The notes: a model not told the origin generated them from the sequence alone. A stretch of DNA of 64,000 bases from Cavia porcellus (GCF_034190915.1 NW_026947490.1:66081494-66145493), one strand, 5' to 3'; numbered from the stretch's first letter, positions 13,480 to 26,329 are shown. Made by a program: numbers and translations.

Positions 13480-14130
13480 CATCTGATAACATTGATAGTT
13501 TTGGGAAACAAAGTTACTCATGACGACTCACCATTTCTTCATTTTTCCATTTGGGAGGTAAGCGATTAAATCATATCTGAAAAGAAATCACTTCCCCAGA
13601 TTCTCCTCTAAAAGTCATTCTGGAACTAGAAAGTTGGATTCATATGGCCGGGTGCTAAAGTCTTTAAGACCAAAAACACTCACATAATTTCCTGAGTGAT
13701 GTTCAGGAGGCAACATAATCCTTCTGGTAGCAAAAAGCTGGTAGGAAAAACATCAGTCCAATAAGAAGATAACGTATTGCCTGCTACCCTGTAAATAAAG
13801 CAGGCCACATCAATTTCTCTTCTGCCTATGAGCGGTGACCAATTTATCAAGAATACACTGAATAATGACTTTCCATGGGGATAGCGGCTTTTATGATAAA
13901 GTGTTACTGCTTCAGCTACATTATTACAAACAACATCCAATTTATGGAGTTAAGAAGCAGAAGCATTTCTCAGGAATGTGTCACTATTGTCTAGAACGAA
14001 CTATAAAATCTAGGTTGTCAGGTATTTTCTGGCAGCAAACGTCAAACAATTAATATTCCTTTAAGGAGGTCCTGATCAAAAACCCAATTTTGAAATTAGC
14101 TGTTCAATATGATGATTAAATTTCAGAGCT
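13480..14130. other. AT-rich, repeat-free block; possible conserved noncoding element
   Basis: About 650 nt without recognisable repeats and rich in short AT motifs (caatttatcaag, aacaattaat, ttatgataaag). Unlike its surroundings it shows no SINE or LTR traces. A regulatory role is conjecture. Confidence 0.2.
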
Positions 14131-16099
14131 GGACCTTACTGTAGCCAACTGTGAATGATCAAGTGTCACAAATCCAGTGCGATTTTTTCAGACAGGAGGG
14201 ACTGCTGGAGATGCTGGGGGATTCTGGTGAATTTTGAAGGAAGCCTCGACTCTAAGAGACTGACTTGATCTCACCCAGTCATTCAGAGAGGATGAGACAC
14301 CAGTACCTTCCTGCATCCACTTCCGTGACTACTTCCCATGTCATAGAGGCAGCAGAAGACATGGAAGATGGACCCTTTGCCTTGAAGAGTGGCAGGGTAA
14401 CTTCACTCTCCCCTGAAGGTCTTGGGTGGGCAGCTCCCCTTTCTCTCCACCTCAAGAAGCCGCAGAGAGCTGCAAGCCAGAAGGAGCCCAGAAGAGAACA
14501 AGGAGTCATGAGACCATGGAAGAACAAAGTTGGGAGTGAGGTTACAGTTGTGACCCCTATGCTACAGAGTTAATGCCCCCAGAAGCTGCATGACAAGCAT
14601 TGGGAATGTTCTCTGACCGACAGCCTGTTGTAAATGCTGGGGGGGACCACCCTGTACATCTTCACTCATGAGACATCAAAGAAGACAAAATCTACTTGAA
14701 GTCAGGTTGCACTGAAAGATGCCCTTCTTTCCTTGGCCATGCTGGAAGTGCTGTCCTCTGTGTATCCGCAGGTGCATCAGGAGGGGAAGGATGGTGAGAA
14801 TGGCTTTCAGTGTGTCAGACTGCTGAGACTCGTGTGGCTCTTGAGTTTCTTGGGGTAAAGGACTACAAGAGGATGAAAAGATAAAGAGGAGGCAAACCTG
14901 GGGTCAGGCAGAGCCCTTTTCCTCCTAATGGAAAGGAACTGCTTAACCACTGTGGAAAGTTTATTTGTACCCTCGCAAAAGAATGTCAGTTTCAACCCCA
15001 CTGCCTAGCAACTTGTCTGCCTGGCTGGCCTGGGCTCCGCCTTCTTGGAGCTGGAACAGCTTGTTTATCTGGCTTGTTTGGGGCTCTCTGTGCTTTCAGG
15101 GCAGGCCTTGCTTTAGTCCCAAACCTCCCAGCTTCAGTGGCCCCCTACATTGAATATGTGCCATTTTGCTTGAAATTAAGGAGTCAAAAGAGAAAAAAAC
15201 CACCACTCAGCCATGCTAAGTGTCTGGGGAAGTGGACACTTGCTCATGCTGCTCGTGAAGGCTCATGCCATTAATAAAACAGGGCGTGGTGGTCCATTTC
15301 CTGAGGCCATGGCAGAGTATCACATGCTGTGTCATGTATGAGCAATACAGGTTTACTGGAGGTCCTGGAGGTGGTATTGGAGGCTGGTGGGACTGGAGGT
15401 TGGGAACTCACTCTGTGAGCAGTGATCTGCCCCTGCCATAAACACAGGAAGCTCAGCCCTTACAGTCTACGCAGTCTCTTCAAGGTTTCACCACCTACTG
15501 TTAAGTTAAGCAGCAATTATATTTCGACATGAGTTTCAGAGAGTACATTCCTACTATTGCATTTGGGAAAGACAATGTGGCAGTGAATATCAAATCCATA
15601 TCCTGTAACTCGGCTAGTCATATCCAGTAATTTATCCTAAAGAAGTGGTGGGGATTTTCTGGGTCTTACACCACTTGCATATCAAAAATTGTACAGAAAT
15701 GAAGGTTCAGCACAAGAGAATTTGTTAAGTACTTGGACATCCACAGCTGTAATGACACACAGACATAAAGCCAAGTTATGGAGTAGGGTATGGGTCATTG
15801 TTAACACAATAAGCCACAATAGAAGAAAATGCACCACATTATCTCAATTTTATATAATAAAAGATATATTATTTCTACTTGGTGGCAAAGGATCACTCAG
15901 CCATTAGCAATGACTATCTCTGTATGGAGAGATGGGCAGTGAAATATGATAATATTATGCTTGTTAGCAGAGAAAAGGAACCAAAGTGATGCAGAATGAT
16001 GGCCAGGGAGGTCAGTAGAATCCTTATAAAGGTTAATAATTTATGTGCTGGACTATATCGTGTTGTAAGAGTCTATAGTGAAGAGGGAAAGGTTGGCCA

Positions 16100-16348
16100 A
16101 CTTCTCAGCGATCCTCTCCCTTCCCTTTCTCCCCTCCTCTCCAGCTCCTTGGTCATGACGGCAGTGCCATCCTCTGTGTATCTGGGGTGTGTCAGGCCCC
16201 CTCCAGCCCCCTCCCACTTCTTGCTCTTCTCCTCCTCCTTCTCCCTCTTCTTTCTTCCTCTTCCGCCTCATTCCTCCTTCCCTTCTTTCTCTTTCTTTTC
16301 TTCTCCTTATCCTTCATCTGTCTCTGTCTCTGTCTCTCTGTCTCTCTG

Positions 16349-16404
<56 letters not shown>

Positions 16405-16460
16405 CCTTCTCCTTATTCTTCTCTCTCTCTGTCTCTGTCTCTCTGTCCCTGGAAATCTAT
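16100..16460. repeat. Polypyrimidine region with (TCTCTG)n and (TC)n
   Basis: C- and T-rich sequence, with (TCTCTG)n from about 16321 and pure (TC)n from about 16370 to 16401. Frames through it encode only Ser/Leu/Val low complexity and are not genes. Confidence 0.95.
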
Positions 16461-16530
16461 TCCAAGGCTTTCTACCAGCAAGGCAAGTGCTCTGCCTCTG
16501 AACTATATCTCTAGTCCTCTACCATTTTTT
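16430..16530 (-). repeat. Degenerate reverse ID-like SINE
   Basis: The order ccctggaaatctatt, aggcaagtgctctgcc, tgaactatatctctag is the reverse complement of an ID head. Confidence 0.45.
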
Positions 16531-16929
16531 CTTTATAATTCGATGATCTTGGAGAAGCAGGGATAGGAAAGCCACTCAGTTGAACACAGAGAATCTTCTA
16601 AAAATGGCTATATTATTATCTCACCTTGAAGGTGCAAAAGCACGCTGGATATGTTTTACTTTGGAATTCGTCATGAGTCAAAGAAGAAATGGTCAGTTTA
16701 GTCCACAAAATAACTTTGAATTCTGGTAGCAGTAGTTAAGTTGACTATCTATACAAGAAAAAGTGAAAGAAAAGTGAAGCTAGCAGAAACTATGTGCCCA
16801 TTGTGTAAAGTGAGTTTTGTGTTTGGAAAAAAACACAGAAAACAAAACAAAATAAAAATTGTAAGAAGGGGGCCCAGGCAGTAGAGTAGAAATAGGTGAT
16901 CAATTATCTTGGTAATAGCTCTACATATC

Positions 16930-17260
16930 ATGTAGTTTTCCTCTACTATAACAAAATGCCTGAGGTAATAAACCTGTAAAAAGGAAAGGTTTGTTTCGGT
17001 TCACAGTTTTGAAGGTTTTAGTCCACGACAAATTGGATCTATTGTTTTGAGCCTGTGGTGATGTAGTACACTGTAGCATCTTCACAACTGGATCTAAAGA
17101 AGAAAGGAAGAGGAGGGTTGGAGTCCTATTGTCTCATTCAAGGGCATGGCCCCATGATGGGAAGTCTTGCCCTGAGGCTCAGCTCTTAAAGGTTCCACCA
17201 CCTCTGAATAGCACTACCAGCTGGACACTGGGCTGGAACATCTCCCTCTGCGGGACCCTT
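16930..17260 (-). repeat. MaLR-type LTR, reverse orientation
   Basis: It begins with cctctactataacaaaatgc, then cacagttttgaaggttt and ggcatggccccatgatggg, in the order expected of a reversed rodent MaLR LTR. Confidence 0.55.
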
Positions 17261-17659
17261 ATTCAGCACTCTGAGAGCCAGGTCTACACCTCTGCATCTC
17301 CCTGGATAGAAGCTCTAGCAGAGACAGTGAGAAATCATAGTCATTCAGGAGGCTCCATTAATGCCAGCTCCTTTGATAGCCACATCCAAACACATGTGTG
17401 CACACATGTACAAGCCAGCATGGTCCACTCATTTATGTGTGTTTGTGTGTGTACACATGCATGCCCACACTGGACTAGGAGGCCCTGCTCTGGCAGCAGG
17501 GCTGGTGGAGCCAACATGGGGCAGCTGCTAGTACCGCTGCGTTGGTCCTTGGTCCTTAACAAACAGCTAGATACTTCCTCTTTTCATAGTGCTGAGTGCT
17601 TGGTTCCGTAGAATCTTGGGTCACTGCACTGTGCTTTCCCCACCCAAACTCGCAGCAGA

Positions 17660-18060
17660 GGCAGGACTGGTATTGGAGTACGATTAATCTCAGCAATCAC
17701 CTGCACTGGAAGAAGAGATGCCTGGATGGTGAAGTGCTGATCTTGTCAATGGGCTAGCACAGTCACAAGTTCACAGCTGAATGCGCCATTGGGAAATGGA
17801 GCTTGGCTGGAGGATGCGAGGCTGGAGATGCGGCCTTGGGGATGTGTCCTGCTTCTGAGCCTTCACCTCTGGTCCCTGCACATCTGGGAAGCTGCGGGTT
17901 GGGCAACTCTCCTTCACCACGCCTTCCTCTATGCTATTTCTTCCTTGGGACCAGTCAACCACGGACTGCAATCTTTGAAAGTGAGAACCTAAAACAAACC
18001 TCTCCTCCTATAAATTACAGGTGCCAGGTATTTTGCCCCAGCAATGGAAAGCTAATGCCA
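17660..18060 (+). repeat. MaLR-type LTR, forward orientation
   Basis: The 3' part reads accacggactgcaatctttg, gtgagaacctaaaacaaacc, attttgccccagcaatgg and aaagctaatgcc, the standard MaLR LTR tail. The left limit is approximate. Confidence 0.55.
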
Positions 18061-18469
18061 GCAGGAGCACTTGCTATATGGAACTGCCCCAATATTGAAG
18101 CGCTTTCGGGCTCCTTGAGCCTCCAGATGCATACCAATAGCCCTCTTCCTGATGCTGTGACAACCAAAACTGCCCCTACCACCTTTCCAGAGCCCTCAGG
18201 TGAGATGAGAAGCTCAGGATCCATGTAGCACCGGGTTGATTCCAAAGCCTTTAGACCAAGCACCTCTCTCAGTCGGTGACTTCTCTGGAAGGCATCAGAG
18301 TGACTGAGTGTCCACATGTTTGCAGGACAGAGCACCTATCATCATCCATAATCTGCCTCTCTGATCACTCATCCCAGTGGATATTTGAAATATATGGCTT
18401 GGATCAACTTTGTGACACTATAAATCTTAGAATGGCAAAAAAATTAGCCAAAGCCCCAGTATTTTAACT

Positions 18470-18580
18470 CATTCATGCAGGCCTGCATGCATTCATTCAT
18501 TAAATCAATAAATATTTAAGAAGACAATATGCATTAGGCTCTGTTGGATGCTGGAGTACAATAATAAGCAGAGGAATGGA
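18470..18580 (+). repeat. Old LINE-like 3' fragment
   Basis: The block attcattcattaaatcaat followed by atgcattaggctctgttgg resembles the 'last in a long list' region of old LINE elements. The family is uncertain. Confidence 0.3.
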
Positions 18581-18780
18581 GCTGTCATATCAATAATACA
18601 TAATTGTAAGTCAAAGAAGGAAAAGAACGAGTTGTAAAAGAGAATTTGTCGTAAAGGAGCTGCCCAGACCAAGGAGTCAGAGATCGTTCTAGTGAAAAGA
18701 TACTGATACAGAAGTCCAAAAGCCAACTGTGGGCTAGCTAGATGAGGGGGTGGCTGTGGTGGCCTCTGAGCAATCTGAAC

Positions 18781-18860
18781 CAGCGATGGTGAACCTTTGA
18801 GAGCTTTCAGTGATACAAGCAGCCTGCTGCAGCATGCGTGCCATGGGTTTGCCATCACTG
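18781..18860 (+). mobile_element. 80-nt hAT-type MITE with terminal inverted repeats
   Basis: The left end CAGCGATGGTGAACCT and the inverse of the right end, CAGTGATGGCAAACCC, agree at 12 of 16 positions. Flanking octamers atctgaac and atttagag are consistent with a decayed 8-bp target duplication. Confidence 0.5.
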
Positions 18861-19734
18861 ATTTAGAGGGAAGGTCCTGAAGCGCAAAGGTCAATCTGAG
18901 TGGTCGTGGGACAAAGAGAAGCCAAGGTAGCAGTGCACAGAGAAGAAGGGCCATTTCACTAGGGCCTGGGAGGCTTGTTGGAGAACTGGTGTCCAAGACA
19001 CTAGGAAGCCCTTGGAGGGTTTCAGGCAGAGGCATCAGGATCAGATGCATATTTTGGAAATATCAGATGGGAAAGGAATCTAGAAGGATCCGGAGAGGAG
19101 ATCACCACAGCCTCCTGCTGAGATCTAGACTAAGGCGGTAGCAGTGGGTGGATTTTAAGGGCTCTTCGGAAGGTAGTGTGGCTGGTGTCTGGAGATGGTG
19201 GCGAAGATACAGGAAATGAAGGGCCACACTGAGTTTCCTTGCTTGGGCGACTTCAGGGCTGGATGCTGAAATCACTCACAGTGGAGCCTCGGAAACACGG
19301 GGCTGGCTGTGAAGGTTTGGAGAGGCCACGCATTTACTTGCGGACAGTTTAGGTTTAAATTATCTTTCAGACAAGTTAAGGGGAAACCAAGCAGGGAACT
19401 GCTTTGTGGGACGACCTGGGAATCGAGGCAATCCCAGAAAAACACCGCAGTATTGGGCTTGCAGGTCCTGACAGAGATTCGTGTTCTGTCAGGTTTCTTC
19501 TTTTGATGGTTCTGCCAGATGTGGCTTGTGGCTGTCCAGGGGGGATAAGCAGAGAAAGGGGCTCAGAATCCTGTTGGCTATGAGGAAGGGACTAAAACTG
19601 TTCTTTAAAAGTGTATTCAAAATAGGGTTAGAAATAATATTGCATTTTTTGGAAACCCAAAATAAGAGTATGACACATAAGAACTTCACGATCTTTTAAG
19701 GCAGCAAATATTTAGATGAATTAGGAACCAGGAA

Positions 19735-19860
19735 TTGCAGTTCTCGTTTGGGTGTGATGGCATGCTCCTTTGGAAGCTGAGACAGGAGGACCACTTGAGC
19801 GTAGGGTTTTGAGGATGTGATGAGCACCATAGCACCATAGCACACTCTCGAAAAACAAAC
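19735..19860 (+). repeat. B1-like SINE monomer
   Basis: ggtgtgatggcatgctcctt, ggaagctgagacaggaggac and cacttgagc are in B1 order; the tail is cgaaaaacaaac. Confidence 0.6.
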
Positions 19861-20637
19861 ACATTTTGAAAATTTGCTTGGTAGCACCTAAATCTAACTC
19901 GGCAAGATTTCCCCTCAGGAAACTCTCGGAGCACACATCCCTGGATAACCTCCAGCCCTTGGCTGGGGCCTCGCACATCTCCCCCACTTCTTAGTGGGGG
20001 AAACCTATTTGAAAGCTTAGGCAGTAGGGTGTTCTCCGTCACTAACTGCCGACTCTGACTCTGGTTGCAAGCTCTGTATTCATCACTGTCACCAGGCCTG
20101 GCACTGCGTAGTGGCAGCTCAGATCCTCTGGCTCCTCCCCGCGACTGCATCAGCCAGCAGCTGCATGGTTTCCCCTAACCCTCCAACTGCAGGAAACACA
20201 CAGGTCTCTACTTTATAGTGAGTGGCTCAGAGAGCTTTGAAAACTTGCTCACAGTCTCCTGGACAGTATTCAAACCCACGTCTTCTGGGAGCCAGTGTCC
20301 TGTGTCCCTTTTCAGCACCAGTGATGACCTGGGGCCTTGTGCATGCATGGCGAGGGCCCCTTCCTGAGACTTCCAGACTCACACTAGGGACAGAAGCCTG
20401 ACCCCAGAGCTGCCCCAGACCTAGCCAGACCTGAGCAACAGCCAGTGGGCTTGTCCAGTGCCCTGAGTGCAGTGCAGAGGAGGAGAGGGCCAGCAGGTGC
20501 AGACAGGGTGAGTCCTTGTACCTTGAATTCTCTTGGGCCCCAAGGAGAAGTTTAGGCCCAACTCTCCCCCTACTCACTTCCCTGAAGGACTCGTAACTCA
20601 AGTTTTTCTTTTTGGCAGAAGAGACTGATGGGCAAGG

Positions 20638-20641
<4 letters not shown>

Positions 20642-20669
<28 letters not shown>
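20642..20669. repeat. Poly(A) tract, 28 nt
   Basis: A pure A run; no clear SINE body precedes it. Confidence 0.95.
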
Positions 20670-20670
<1 letters not shown>

Positions 20671-20814
20671 GATCTCACTGAGGTAATTCTGTTCCCTTTA
20701 TTCAAGTGTATAAATGCTTCCCCATGTACTAGAACCCCTTCAGCTCTGTGAAGCCTTCCTTAGCCTTCTGCTCCATGCTTTCTCTCTTTGGAACTCCTTT
20801 TAGGACTCCTAGAG

Positions 20815-20942
20815 AGCTGGGCGTTTACTTGTAATACCAGTTCTCAGGAAGGCTGAGGCAGGAAGATCTCACATTTGAGCCTAGTCTGGGCAATTTAGCA
20901 AAAAAAAGAAAGAAAAAAAGAAGAAAGAAAGAAAGAAAGAAG
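20815..20942 (+). repeat. B1-like SINE with (GAAA)n tail
   Basis: gctgggcgtttacttgtaat, aaggctgaggcaggaagatc and agcctagtctgggcaattt, then a (GAAA)n tail at 20900-20942. Confidence 0.75.
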
Positions 20943-21439
20943 ACCCTCTAGAGCTAGTGCCCACTGTCTTTTCTAAAACTGCTTCATTAAACAGTTTGTA
21001 AAAACATAAGCATAAGTGCCTTCATCCACTTTCTTTTGTGCTGTGTAGAAGATGTCACCTATGTTGATGCTTCTCAGGGAAGAGCAGGCTCATACTGTGT
21101 GGTGATTGCCTCCTGGAACCTGCTGTCCTGGAGGTGCATTTCCATGTATGGACATCAGCGCTGCCCTGCCTTTCCTGCCACTCGCAGCGCTGGCATGGTT
21201 AACAGCCAGGCTTTGCTTTGTCATTGAAGGACCTGGGGCTGGACTGCTTCCAGCCTGGCTGTTAAGAATACCACTGCTGCCTCCTCCCGGTCACTTTTGC
21301 ATTCACTTACCCGATGCATAGCTGCTTAACTGTTTCTTGGGGACAGTCGTGACTCACTGAAGGCAAGGGTGTGGTGGAACCAGAACCATTTGTGTCTCCT
21401 CCACTGCCCACGTGAGAGCGAAGCCCGAGGAAGAGCTTA

Positions 21440-21670
21440 GTAAGGAAAGCAGCTGCCATTTGCTGAGCTCTTCTGTGTGCCAGATGCAGGGTGAGTGCTT
21501 TCCCTATATTATCTCATTTAACCCACAGAACCGCTCACAGTGGGTCCCTCCGTGAGTCTCATTTTCTAAGTGGGTGCTTGGCTGACTGCTCTAGAGCCAC
21601 AGAGGCAGTGCAGTGCCAGGCTGACCAGGCCACAGACCACACGCACCCGCACAGCATGCTCACTGAGCTA
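21440..21670 (+). repeat. MIR SINE
   Basis: tgctgagctcttctgtgtgc, cagatgcagggtgagtgctt and tattatctcatttaaccc follow the MIR consensus closely. Confidence 0.75.
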
Positions 21671-22045
21671 CGCTGGGCAGGGCAGTGAACTACTGGCTTG
21701 TCCGCTGCTGATGCTGGGCAGCCTTGCTGACATGCAGTGTGATAAAAGACTTCTCAAGCTTAGGTCTTAGGACTAGGAGTTTGTCATGCGCTTGCCTTGC
21801 CTACCCCAGGTAGAAAGCCTCCTCCGCGTACCTGCACCTGTTTGCTCCTGAGCCCCGGGGCTGCTGTGGCAGCCTGCCTGCCTGTCCTCCAGGCTCCGAG
21901 CAGGCTCTGCATTTCCATCCCAGGTGGAAGCTGAGAACTTCCTCCGGTGCGTGCCCAGCAAGGGGAAAAGGGAGCCAGAAAGAATGAGGAATTCCAGCTT
22001 TTCAAGGGAGGGAACTGCAGGTGTGCTCTCTGCCAGTGTCAGATG

Positions 22046-22057
22046 CCCCCCCCCCCC
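22046..22057. repeat. Poly(C) run
   Basis: Twelve consecutive C residues. Confidence 0.95.
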
Positions 22058-23209
22058 TGTGGTGAGCGGGTGAGAACTGGCAGGATGACAGCCGGAGGAA
22101 AAAAGGACAGAGTGGGGTGCCAGGAGGGGGGTCCTTCTTTCCGAAACCCCTGCAGAGAGAGCTGGCTCTGCAGGCCTGGTCGCTCTGTGCAGCTGCAGCT
22201 TCTGAATCGGTCCTCTGTCGTCACCTGCTCAGCGGAAGCACACACAGCCTCGGCCTCCCGACTCCCAGCTGGCTCTGACCTCACCGTGATTTCCACGCTC
22301 AGACACAAGAGGACTCACAAAGGAATCTCAGAGCCCACCAGGGCTGGAAAAGCCTTTCACAGGGGTAGGGGGGTCCTGAGCCGACCACCTGCAGGCTGGC
22401 ATCTCGATCTCACCGGTGAAGCCTGTGAGGTGCAGAGAGGCTGAGCCGCAGGCTTTGTGATGTGGCTCAGTGGCATCCCTCTGGTTACTGACTGGGCATC
22501 ATCGCCAGACATCCAGGGCTCGATGAGCCAGCTGAGCGGCAGGACCCACCGGTGAACAGTGTTTAAAATGGCAGCTTTCTTGCCAATTGGAAGAGCAGCA
22601 CACTCCCATTTTATACGGGAGAAGGCTGCAGGGAGACTGAAAAGAAAAAACTGTCCCTTATCTCCCACTGGAGAGAAATCACAGTCAACCTTCCTTATGC
22701 ACATACTTTCTGCATAATTACAATCATGTACAAAGAATGCTCGGAGCCCACTTTTCTCATTGAGCACTATGAGCATTTTCTCTAGTCACGAAGCACTCTT
22801 TCTAAATAAGTATTTATACATAACTATGTCCATTTCAGTGTCCATTGTGCCACATTTCTCCTAAGCATTTCTGTAGCTGGTCATTCCAGCTTTCTGCTGC
22901 CATAAATAATGTTGAGATTCACATTAGGGGAAAAAGTGTTCATTTATTTTTGTAAACCTTCATACCACAGATTTCTTGGCAGTGCAGAAAGTGGGGCCAA
23001 GGCGTGAGCATTTCAAGGTTCCTGGGAAACGCTGTCCAGGTGCTCTTTAGAGCAGTGGAATCCTGACCTGGCCCACTCCTCCCTCACACTCCTGTTTGAC
23101 CACTGTCATCAAAGATATTAAAATGCTTGACACCATGATCAAAGTCATCAATGTCGTCAATTGGGGATTTTCTGTCTGGTTTCCAGCTCTTAGTCACTTG
23201 ATAAGAAAT

Positions 23210-23420
23210 GACTGATTTAGTTTCCTATATGGCAGGTTCCGTGCCAGGCATCCTATGTGTCTATCTTCTTTAATCTTTGCAGCTTCCCTGACTGGTCTTG
23301 TTGCCTTTGCTTGATGTATAAAAAACCTAAGATTCATAAGTTAGGTGAACTGACCGAAACACACAGCCAGTTAAAGAATGAGAATTCAAAATGGAACAGT
23401 CTAATGTCTGCACATCTGTT
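23210..23420 (+). repeat. MIR SINE fragment
   Basis: ggttccgtgccaggcatcct, tctttaatctttgcagc and aacacacagccagttaaaga are in MIR order. Confidence 0.55.
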
Positions 23421-23732
23421 CCTCTACACCAGTCCTTGGCAGCTTGGGACAGGCCTGGGTGACTCTGGCCTATAGGCTGTCCACTGCTAGTTGGGGGCAA
23501 TGAACTCATAAGGGAGCTTCCCACTCAGGAGAGAATCAGAGGGGCAAAACTGCCAGGGGCAGGTCAGTGAAAGCCACGGGCAGCCTTTCCTGCTGTCTGA
23601 CGTATTCCACTCCACGGCTAGTGAGCCATTGGTGGCGAACAAAGCTCTTGGTGGGAGATTTAGATGGGAGAAGCATCATTCCTTCCTTCAGCAACTGGCA
23701 CACACTTGGCTATTTTAGAAGACAGACTACAG

Positions 23733-23816
23733 CCTGCCTGGCAAGCGTGAGGTTGTGAGCCTGATTTCCTGTACCAACCCCCCAAACCAAACCAAACCAA
23801 CCAACAAACAAAAACC
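23733..23816 (+). repeat. 5'-truncated ID SINE with perfect target duplication
   Basis: The body starts inside the ID head (cctgcctggcaagcgtgagg), ends tgtaccaacc and has a (CCAAA)n-like tail. The 14-mer AAGACAGACTACAG is present at 23719-23732 and again at 23817-23830. The A box is missing. Confidence 0.8.
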
Positions 23817-24939
23817 AAGACAGACTACAGTAAAGCCACAGGAGAGGGCTTAGATCGGGGAGCCTTGGCATTTGGAGAAGGGAACAACATCACTGAGGAG
23901 GTAGCATTTAAATTTTAGTTGGCAAGGATGGCAGGAGGACACTCTGTGACCCTGAGGATGGAAGGAGTTTGAGGACATCTGAGGGACACTTCACGTGGGC
24001 ACAAGGAAAGTCGATTTGGATGGTGGTGTTTTGCCAAGTTCAGGGGCCTGCCCTTGATGTAGGCTCAGGGTCAGAGGTGTGACCAGCATCCAGGGGACAA
24101 TGACTGATGCCCACTGAGATGGAAGGAAGGTCTTGAATTCAGGTGAGACTTTAAAGAAGCTTGAGGCAGGGAGATGGGTGTGGGAATGAAAGAAGAAAGG
24201 CAGATTGGAGAGGGACACAGAGGTGTGATTTATAGACTGGTGTGGCTCATGGGTGCTGGATTCATCTCTTTCCTCTGCCCCATTAATCCAGCTGTCATCC
24301 TGCTGGCCCTCCCTCCATAAACCATCCTGAGGACACCAGCACCTTCCTGCTCTGGCCACCACCCCATCCAGGACCCCATCATGGCCTCTAGCTGAACTGT
24401 AAGCTCACTCCACGGCCGCCCCCACCCCTCCTCGGGATGGGGGGAACCTTATGATTTGTGGTCCAAGCCAGGACACTTAAGAAAATGAAACGAAGCTCTA
24501 CAAATTACTCTAGGCAAAAGACATAAACCAGAACTGTCCAGAGCAAATCTGGACGTTCGGGCTTCCTAGTTAGAGGGATCATTTGCAGATAGAAGTGGCA
24601 TCCCAAAACACGCCTCTGCTAAACGGCTTCCCTTTGCAATAAGCGTAAAGCTCTTCAGGTCCTGGTGTCTGCAGTCTGATCTCATAACTGCAGACATGAA
24701 TGGACCAAGGCTCATAGGAGTGTGACGGCCACTTCGTCTCCTTCTTGCCTCTGTCACTCTTCACGCAGCTAAGGAGCCCACTGATGAGCTGCAGGGGTGG
24801 GGAGCCACAGCGGCCAGCTCACCATGTGTCCCAGCTGCCGTCCCAGTTTGGGCCACCAAAGCTTCCTACCTAATTGCAACAGCCTCATGACCCACCTGCC
24901 TGACTACAGCTTGATTCTATTCAGCCCTTCAGGAAGAGT

Positions 24940-25370
24940 GGTCACTAACAACAAATCCATACCTACTGATCGTGTTATTTTTTCATTTCAAACACTTTGT
25001 GTCCCCTCCATTGCATGCAGTATGAAAATCCAATTCTTGAGTGTAGTATGTGAGACAGTCCCTTATTAAACATGCTGGCTTTTCCAAGCTCCACACTTGC
25101 TCCAGGCCCTCAACATTGGCCCCTCTTGTCCCTCAGCAGCTTGCAGGACGATGCAGCTCTTGCCCACTGCTGTACCCCTCATGCATACCTGCTTAGCTCC
25201 ATCATTCTTGTAGTTCAGATGGCACATATTTCCTGTGGGTGCCTCTGTGCCCGTAAGCCCTAGACTGAGTTACCTCCTCTCCATGGCTGATCCCTCTGGT
25301 AGCATCTGTCACACGGTGTACTAACGGGCTTTTTAACCTATGTCCCTGACTCCCTAGAATGTTAGCCCTC
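24940..25370 (+). repeat. L2 LINE 3' fragment
   Basis: Blocks such as cactttgtgtcccctcc, cctctccatggctgatccct and ctgtcacacggtgt in a pyrimidine-rich context follow the L2 3' end in order. Old and degraded. Confidence 0.45.
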
Positions 25371-26329
25371 ACAATTGTTAATTATCCAAAATGAGGATGC
25401 AGAGATGATTCTGCCTCCTCCTATAGCATTATTCTATGAGTATTCGACTCCAGGGAATATCATCATGTCTGACTTACAATTTATTATTGATTAGGCCAGG
25501 ATTCTAAATGTTACATACATATTAAACTCTAGGAAAAAAAACTACAAGTGATTTCTGCCTGGTAGAAAAGAATAATTACCAATGTTGAGCTTTTATTACC
25601 TTGTAGGATGTTAACTAGTTTCAAATATAATTTTTAAAAATTATTCCATCATTTCTTTTCCATCATCTCTTCATCTACATAGCTATGTAGGTATCTGTGT
25701 ATACATGATTTTCTCTTCGCCTCTTCTGAGCTAATACTGCCATCCTGATGGTTCTGTCGTTAGCAGTTTCTTGATTTCAGTAGCTCCTCGGCCTGTGGTG
25801 GCTGTGGAAGTGCGCTGCTGAGCAGCCTCCAGGTGAGACCTTGCGTAGGGACTGCAGTGGACCAGTAAGCAGCTCGTCAGCATGGCGGTTCTGATCTATT
25901 GCTGCTTTCCTGTCAAGGCTGGGTCCGGCCAGTGATGGAGTCCAGTGGATTCAGGGGCCTGGACATCTCTACTCATCTTCTCCGAGGGTCACCCTCTGCT
26001 CTAGAGCTTCCCATGGACGGCTGAGACTTTCCCAGAGATGCTCTTTCTTCCAGAACTCTTTCTTCTCATCCTTTCTCCTCGTAGTCTCCTAAGAGTCAGA
26101 CCTGTCTCGTCCTCTGGAGCCTGTCCCTGCCTCTTCCTGCTCCTTCCATCTTTCTTCTCTGTGATTACTGTCTTGCACATCTACCCTTGTCTTGGCACCT
26201 ACTTGCTAGAGAATCTAAAATAACATATGGGCTCCCTATCTATCCGTATGATTCTTTTTTTAACTTCTTGAAAATTATACTTGGCCAGAAGTTGAAAGAT
26301 AATCATCCATATCTGTCTAACCCGCATAT

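Noticed and set aside
15996..16514. 172-residue plus-strand open frame
   Set aside because: It runs through CT-rich low-complexity repeat and encodes only Ser/Leu/Val strings; there is no gene context.
18505..19050. 181-residue minus-strand open frame
   Set aside because: It overlaps an old LINE-like fragment and the hAT-like MITE; no recognisable domain, and composition looks random.
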